From Bacteroidales bacterium (GTDB lineage: Bacteria; Bacteroidota; Bacteroidia; Bacteroidales; UBA932), in assembly GCA_021371955.1 (NCBI GenBank), contig JAJFVD010000003.1, positions 310,001-374,000 of the forward strand: a stretch of DNA of 64,000 nucleotides, written 5' to 3'. A program made the translations under genes and the position numbers. Below the pieces are notes generated by a model. It saw only the letters and a program-made list of their open reading frames with translations. It made no database searches and was not told where the DNA came from. Of the stretch, positions 59,713 through 64,000 are shown piece after piece; position 1 is the first letter of the stretch, and each line of letters starts with the position of its first letter.

Positions 59713-60930
59713 ATGGCAATTAATATTCAAAACATTTTATCTGCCAACGCAAAAAGTATGAGAAGGTCTGCTATCCGTGATCTTCTTAGCGTTGCAAACA
59801 GACCTGAAGTTATTTCATTCGCCGGCGGTTTTCCAAACCCGGCTTCCTTTCCGGTTGAAGATCTTAAAGTTATAATGCAGGAAGTACTTGAATTAGACAG
59901 TACGGCAGCTCTTCAATACGGGCCAACTGAGGGTAATGCCAAACTTCGCCAGCTGATTGCCGAAAGATATATCGCACAAGGGCTAAATATTACGAAGGAC
60001 AATGTGATGATAACTACTTCATCTCAACAGGCGATTGATCTCACTACAAAAATATTTATTAATCCAGGTGATACTATTGTTTGCGGACTACCGTCTTATC
60101 TTGGCGCTCTTCAGGCATTCTGGTCGTATCAGGCAAACCCGATAGGTGTAACAAAGGATGAAGAACTGGAAGTTGTTGTCCGTGCTCTTATTGCAAGTGG
60201 TAAAAAACCGAAATTTGTATATACAATTCCGGATTTTCAAAACCCGTCCGGAATTACAATGAATCTTCAGCAACGGAGAGAGGTTATTGCTGTAGCAAAG
60301 AAATATGATCTTCTAATTATAGAAGACAGTCCATACAGAGAATTGAGATTCGAGGGAGAAACCCAGCCACTCATGTATTCAATGGACAATGAAAGGGTAA
60401 TTCTTCTTGGAACATTCTCTAAAACATTCCTTCCCGGCTTCCGTCTCGGATGGATTATTGCGCCAACAAATATTATTGAAAAACTGATAGTTGCAAAACA
60501 ATCCACCGACCTTTGCGCTCCGGTATTTGACCAGGCTGTTGCCGCAAGATATCTGGAAAAAGGTCTTTTTGACAAAAATCTTAAAAACACAATTGAACTA
60601 TACAGAAAGCAAAGAAATCATATGCTCGCATGTTTTGAAAAATACATGCCGGAGGTTGTTAAATGGACAAGACCGGAAGGCGGGCTATTCCTTTTCGTTA
60701 CTCTTCCCGAAGGTTATGATGCAACTGAACTGTTTAATGTAGCAATAAAGGAAAATGTTGCATTCGTTATTGGAGAGGCATTCCATTGTGATGGTTCCGG
60801 TAAGAACACAATGCGTATCAACTTCTCATTTATGAACGAGGAACGCACAGAAGAGGGTGTTAAAAGACTTGCAAAAGCAATTAAAAAGATGTTGGAAACT
60901 GCACCGGTAGCTCCGGCAACCACTTTCTAG
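59713..60930 (+). CDS. PLP-dependent aminotransferase (fold I, 2-aminoadipate/LysN-like)
   Basis: The 405-residue protein has VISFAGGFPNPASFP, the QYGPTEGNAKLRQLIAERY region, PDFQNPSG, EDSPYRELRF and the lysine site GTFSKTFLPGFRLGWI (Lys forming the PLP aldimine). This is the LysN/MocR-catalytic class that transaminates 2-aminoadipate, kynurenine or branched amino acids. It has no N-terminal DNA-binding domain. Its end overlaps the convergent ABC gene by 4 bases. Substrate cannot be named from sequence. Confidence 0.88.
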   Translation: MAINIQNILSANAKSMRRSAIRDLLSVANRPEVISFAGGFPNPASFPVEDLKVIMQEVLELDSTAALQYGPTEGNAKLRQLIAERYIAQGLNITKDNVMITTSSQQAIDLTTKIFINPGDTIVCGLPSYLGALQAFWSYQANPIGVTKDEELEVVVRALIASGKKPKFVYTIPDFQNPSGITMNLQQRREVIAVAKKYDLLIIEDSPYRELRFEGETQPLMYSMDNERVILLGTFSKTFLPGFRLGWIIAPTNIIEKLIVAKQSTDLCAPVFDQAVAARYLEKGLFDKNLKNTIELYRKQRNHMLACFEKYMPEVVKWTRPEGGLFLFVTLPEGYDATELFNVAIKENVAFVIGEAFHCDGSGKNTMRINFSFMNEERTEEGVKRLAKAIKKMLETAPVAPATTF

Positions 60931-61682
60931 ACAAAAGTAAATAACACCGGATCAAATTTTAGCTGGGAGTCTTTGAACATTGAGTCAAAGGCTCCTTGTT
61001 CTATTAATGAAGACGGCTCTCCGCAATTGAAGGACTCTCTTCCCATGATCCAGATACGGTCGCAGTGTTTTATTGCAAGCTGAAGGTCGTGAGTGGAAAA
61101 AATAACACACTTCGATTCTTCATGGGCAATCTCTTTCAACAGCTTTGTAATAATGAGCTTGTTTTCAATATCAAGAAATGCAGTGGGTTCGTCCAGCAGT
61201 ATTATCTTACTGTCCTGAACAAGTGCCCTGGCTATTGTTGCCCGTTGAAATTCTCCGTCGCTCAGGTTGCTTGAATCCCTTTCGGCAAAATCTTCAAGCC
61301 CGACCCTGCGCAGTGTTTTATAAATAAATCCTTTGTCGGAATCGTTTATTGTACCGAGCCAGTTTGTCCTGTTGTAGCAACTGGTGGCAATCATGTCAAA
61401 AAGAGAAAAATTTCTGGCTCTGGGGCTTTGAGACGGCACAAACGATATTTTTTCGGCAAGCCCTCTGGTTGAATAGCTGCCAAGAGGTTTCGACAATACC
61501 CGTATTGAGCCGCTGTGGTATTTTAACATCCCGCCGATGCTTTTGAGAAGAGTGCTTTTACCAATGCCGTTTGGACCAACCACGGCAACTACCTCACCTT
61601 CGCCGGCAGTGGCAAAAATGTTTTGGTAAATTACTTTGTTGTATCCAAGACAAAGTTTATCAAGTTCAAGCACCTGCTCCAT
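60927..61682 (-). CDS. ABC transporter ATP-binding protein (iron/siderophore/B12 type)
   Basis: The 251-residue ATPase has Walker A VGPNGIGKSTLLKSIGG, the Q-loop around FVPSQ, signature LSDGEFQRATIARAL (a LSGGQ variant), Walker B IILLDEPTAFLD and the switch His in STHDLQLA. It pairs with the FecCD permease located 1 base upstream. The family imports Fe-siderophores, haem or cobalamin. The binding protein and a TonB receptor are not in the window. Confidence 0.92.
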   Translation of the reverse strand: MEQVLELDKLCLGYNKVIYQNIFATAGEGEVVAVVGPNGIGKSTLLKSIGGMLKYHSGSIRVLSKPLGSYSTRGLAEKISFVPSQSPRARNFSLFDMIATSCYNRTNWLGTINDSDKGFIYKTLRRVGLEDFAERDSSNLSDGEFQRATIARALVQDSKIILLDEPTAFLDIENKLIITKLLKEIAHEESKCVIFSTHDLQLAIKHCDRIWIMGRESFNCGEPSSLIEQGAFDSMFKDSQLKFDPVLFTFV

Positions 61683-61683
61683 A

Positions 61684-62745
61684 TCAGATAAAACGGCTTT
61701 TTAAGATTATCAATAAAATTATGGGAACTCCTATTAGTGCACTCACAGTGTTAATAGGAATTATACCGGACTGTCCGGGAAGTTGGGCAACAGTGTCCGT
61801 GAGAACCATAATTGCGGCTCCCAGCAGTGCAGTTGCCGGAATCAGTACTTTGTGGTCGGCATTTTTAAAAAACATTCTTGCAATGTGCGGCACAGCTATT
61901 CCAATGAACCCTATGGGCCCGCAAAAAGCTGTTACGCTCCCTGCAAGAAGTGTTGTTGCAATAAGAATCCTTCTTCGGGTACTCTCGAGATTAACGCCAA
62001 GGCTTTTTGCATAGGCTTCGCCCATGAGAAGTATATTGAGCTCCTTAATATTGTATACAGACATGATTAAACCGGGCAGAATGAGTGCGGACATAATCCA
62101 TATCTGGTTTGTCGTGAGCCCCGAAAAGCTTCCCATGGTCCATACAACAAAGATTTTAAGTGCCGAAGAAGATGAAAAATACTGTAAAAGGGTTATAAGA
62201 GCACTTGTTACGCTGCCCAGCATTATGCCAAAAATCAGCAGGGAGGTACTCTCTCTTAGCCTTGAAGAGACAAGAAGAATGAGAAGTGTAACTGCAAATG
62301 CTCCGAACCAGGCAGAAGCGGCTATGCCCATATTCATAAAAACAGAACCTGAGAAGCTTATGCCAAAAGCAGAGAATCCCATAACAAAGAGCGCAACCCC
62401 CAGTCCGGCGCCGGAACTTATTCCGAGAATAAAAGGGTCGGCAAGCGGATTTTTAAAAAGGGTCTGCATCTGAAGGCCGCAAACAGATAGGGCAACTCCT
62501 GCAAGAAGAGCGGTTATCGCTTTTGGAATCCTGTAATCCCAAAGAATTTCATTTACAAAAGTCTGAGTTGAATGGCCGAAAAGTGAGTTAAAAATCTCCT
62601 TGAGCGGGAGTATTACCGAACCAAGTGTCAAATTGAGCATCAGCAATATCAATAACGATATGGAAACAATCACATACTCCCTTATGTATCCTTTTTTTCG
62701 CTTCACTGTAACCTTGTGTTCAATTTGGCCCCTAAGATAGTGCAA
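61684..62745 (-). CDS. FecCD-family ABC permease (iron/siderophore/B12 type)
   Basis: This 353-residue membrane protein has about nine to ten hydrophobic segments. It shows LSVCGLQMQTLFKNPLADPFILGISSGAGLGVAL, the signature of FecCD permeases, and VGPIGFIGIAVPHIAR-like FCGPIGFIGIAVPHIARM near the end. It forms the membrane channel with the downstream ATPase. A cytosolic N-tail of about 24 residues (RGQIEHKVTVKRKKG) is longer than usual, so an internal start is possible. Confidence 0.9.
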   Translation of the reverse strand: MHYLRGQIEHKVTVKRKKGYIREYVIVSISLLILLMLNLTLGSVILPLKEIFNSLFGHSTQTFVNEILWDYRIPKAITALLAGVALSVCGLQMQTLFKNPLADPFILGISSGAGLGVALFVMGFSAFGISFSGSVFMNMGIAASAWFGAFAVTLLILLVSSRLRESTSLLIFGIMLGSVTSALITLLQYFSSSSALKIFVVWTMGSFSGLTTNQIWIMSALILPGLIMSVYNIKELNILLMGEAYAKSLGVNLESTRRRILIATTLLAGSVTAFCGPIGFIGIAVPHIARMFFKNADHKVLIPATALLGAAIMVLTDTVAQLPGQSGIIPINTVSALIGVPIILLIILKSRFI

Positions 62746-62776
62746 AAAAAGATAACCCTTTTTGTATTTTAATTGT

Positions 62777-62784
62777 TAATTTTG
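62777..62784 (+). promoter_or_regulatory. -7 box of tpiA-prmA
   Basis: TAATTTTG matches TAnnTTTG, 32 bases upstream of the tpiA ATG. Confidence 0.55.
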
Positions 62785-62816
62785 CGACACTATACAAATC
62801 ACTAAAATTCGTTCAA

Positions 62817-63575
62817 ATGAGAAGAAAAATAGTAGCCGGTAACTGGAAGATGAACACTTTGCTGCCGGAAGGAGAGCTTTTGGTTAAACAGATTGAGTTT
62901 CTGACAAAAGAACTTGAAACAGATGTTGAAATTATTATCGCTCCTCCGTTTACACACATTGCTACTCTTGGAAAGTATATTAAGGACTATGAAATGAATG
63001 TTTCACTTGCTGCTCAGAATTGTGCCGATCAGGAGCAGGGAGCGTATACCGGAGAAGTATCTGCCAAAATGTTACGCAACTTGGGTTGTAAGTATGTAAT
63101 TCTTGGCCACTCGGAAAGAAGGGAGTATTACGGAGAAAATAGTGAGAGCCTTTACAAAAAAATCAATCTTGTACTTAATGAAGGAATGACTCCGATTTTC
63201 TGCATAGGGGAGAGGCTGGAAGAGAGAGAGTCCAGCAGGCATTTTGAGGTTGTTTCGCAACAGATTAAAGATGTACTTTATCGTCTCAGAGGTGTGGAGC
63301 TGGCAAAAGTTATTGTTGCATACGAACCAGTATGGGCAATTGGAACCGGCAAGACAGCAACTGCAGATCAGGCAGATGAAATGCATGCATATATAAGGAG
63401 AGTTATCGGAGACAAGTTCGGCGATTATTCGGAAAATATTCCAATTCTTTACGGTGGCAGCTGCAAACCATCAAATGCAAAGGAAATTTTTGGAAAAGAG
63501 GATGTAGATGGAGGCCTGATTGGAGGAGCATCTCTTGTCGCTCAGGACTTTATTGGGATAGTAAAATCGTTTTAA
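62817..63575 (+). CDS. tpiA: Triosephosphate isomerase
   Basis: The 252-residue TIM barrel has AGNWKMN near the start (catalytic Lys), LGHSERR (catalytic His), AYEPVWAIGTGKTA (catalytic Glu) and LYGGSCKPSNA with GGASL near the end. It interconverts dihydroxyacetone phosphate and glyceraldehyde 3-phosphate in glycolysis. The stop TAA shares its last A with the prmA start (TAATG). Confidence 0.97.
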   Translation: MRRKIVAGNWKMNTLLPEGELLVKQIEFLTKELETDVEIIIAPPFTHIATLGKYIKDYEMNVSLAAQNCADQEQGAYTGEVSAKMLRNLGCKYVILGHSERREYYGENSESLYKKINLVLNEGMTPIFCIGERLEERESSRHFEVVSQQIKDVLYRLRGVELAKVIVAYEPVWAIGTGKTATADQADEMHAYIRRVIGDKFGDYSENIPILYGGSCKPSNAKEIFGKEDVDGGLIGGASLVAQDFIGIVKSF

Positions 63576-64000
63576 TGGATTATATAGAGGTATCTGTCAG
63601 AATTACCCCTTACAGCGAAGATTATGCAGAACAGGTAATTGCCTGCATAGAAGAGCTTGGGTTTGAAAGTTTTTTGTCGGAAGATCCGGTTTTGAAAGGT
63701 TATATCCCTGAAAAGAACTTCTCTGCACAAAATCTGAAAACCTTGCTCTCTTCGTATTGCGGACAAGGGGATTTTTCCACAACATTCGAATATAATTTAA
63801 TCAGGGGAGAAAACTGGAACTCCCTTTGGGAGTCAAATTTCAACCCTATTGTGGTTGACAGACTATGCACGATTAAGGCAAGCTTTCACCATGGACTTCC
63901 AAAAACAAGGTTCAATATAACAATTGACCCAAAAATGGCATTCGGGACAGGGCATCACCAAACTACACACCTTATGGTTAAGGGCCTGATGAACGAAGCC
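63575..64000 (+). CDS. prmA: Ribosomal protein L11 methyltransferase PrmA, C-terminus outside window
   Basis: The first 142 residues are visible, beginning MDYIEVSVRITPYSEDYAEQ. The N-terminal substrate-recognition domain is followed by ENWNSLWESNFNPIVV and the PrmA motif DPKMAFGTGHHQTTHLM, just before the SAM-binding fold would start. It trimethylates L11. The start overlaps the tpiA stop by one base, so the two are translationally coupled. The gene continues past 64000. Confidence 0.93.
   Translation, partial: MDYIEVSVRITPYSEDYAEQVIACIEELGFESFLSEDPVLKGYIPEKNFSAQNLKTLLSSYCGQGDFSTTFEYNLIRGENWNSLWESNFNPIVVDRLCTIKASFHHGLPKTRFNITIDPKMAFGTGHHQTTHLMVKGLMNEA

Noticed and set aside
61684..62816. 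B12 riboswitch expected before an iron/B12-type permease
   Set aside because: The gap upstream of the permease gene (62746-62816) is too short for a cobalamin riboswitch and shows no B12-box-like sequence.

Overview
The window looks like a chromosomal segment of an obligately anaerobic, fermentative member of the Bacteroidales (AT-rich, roughly 40% G+C by eye). The evidence is lineage-typical gene content: a DUF3822 protein, a FimA/Mfa-type fimbrillin lipoprotein, a 10-TM ArsP_2-type metal exporter, DUF1573, an LptD-like protein, FKBP lipoproteins and a Rho factor with a long Asn/Gln-rich insertion. In addition, about a dozen and a half intergenic -7 boxes match the Bacteroidetes TAnnTTTG consensus. 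Anaerobic metabolism is shown by an [FeFe]-hydrogenase operon, a hybrid-cluster protein, small ferredoxins, a CoA-transferase and MeaB. I cannot name the genus.

Layout. 1-2.4 kb (minus): a truncated membrane gene, tRNA-Asp, rsmD, DUF3822 and an anchored hypothetical. 2.5-5.2 kb (plus): an NrnA-like DHH phosphoesterase and two FKBP lipoproteins. 5.2-6.5 kb (minus): acyl-CoA:acetate CoA-transferase. 6.6-9 kb (plus): SAM hydrolase, MazG, TcdA. 9-19.1 kb (plus): the most distinctive region, a long compact run of a GNAT-like protein, DRTGG-like protein, RsbW-like ATPase, a divergent [FeFe]-hydrogenase-like Fe-S protein, a second DRTGG-like protein, PHP phosphoesterase, a second HATPase, a sirtuin, a [2Fe-2S] protein and HydB-HydA-HydC (a predicted electron-bifurcating, NADH/ferredoxin-linked hydrogenase). 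19.1-22.6 kb: a nucleoside-hydrolase-like protein and a Crp/Fnr regulator, divergent from hcp with a candidate operator between. 22.6-25.1 kb: AlaX-like editing protein, prfA, pyrF. 25.1-29.1 kb (minus): psd, cdsA, ftsH, rsfS. 29.2-35.8 kb: birA (plus), then rpe, pepD, dnaA, an MCE protein and an amidase (minus). 35.8-41.1 kb (plus): lptD-like, ridA, rho. 41.1-44.5 kb (minus): metal exporter, meaB, DUF1573. 44.6-50.8 kb: ferredoxin, fimbrillin lipoprotein (minus), serS, ruvC, a large outer-membrane receptor-like barrel. 50.8-53.8 kb (minus): rluD-like, a PASTA protein, mqnE. 53.8-55.0 kb: a gene-poor segment with long inverted repeats and two related small membrane genes, one frameshifted in a homopolymer. 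55.0-59.6 kb (minus): rpmH, rsmG, an ECF sigma factor, polA and queD, with polA/sigma and sigma/rsmG overlapping. 59.7-64 kb: a PLP aminotransferase, an iron/B12-type ABC pair (minus), tpiA and a truncated prmA.

How it fits together. Most genes are housekeeping. The hydrogenase run combines a catalytic HydABC complex with a likely redox-sensing and signalling set: a hydrogenase-like domain lacking the proton-transfer cysteine, two HATPases, a PHP protein and two DRTGG-like proteins. It also carries a sirtuin of the desuccinylase type and, upstream, a GNAT-like protein. This is my best candidate for a little-described system: H2 metabolism coupled to redox sensing and possibly to lysine acylation. 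That coupling is inference from gene order. The second candidate is the structured, gene-poor segment at 53.8-54.8 kb.
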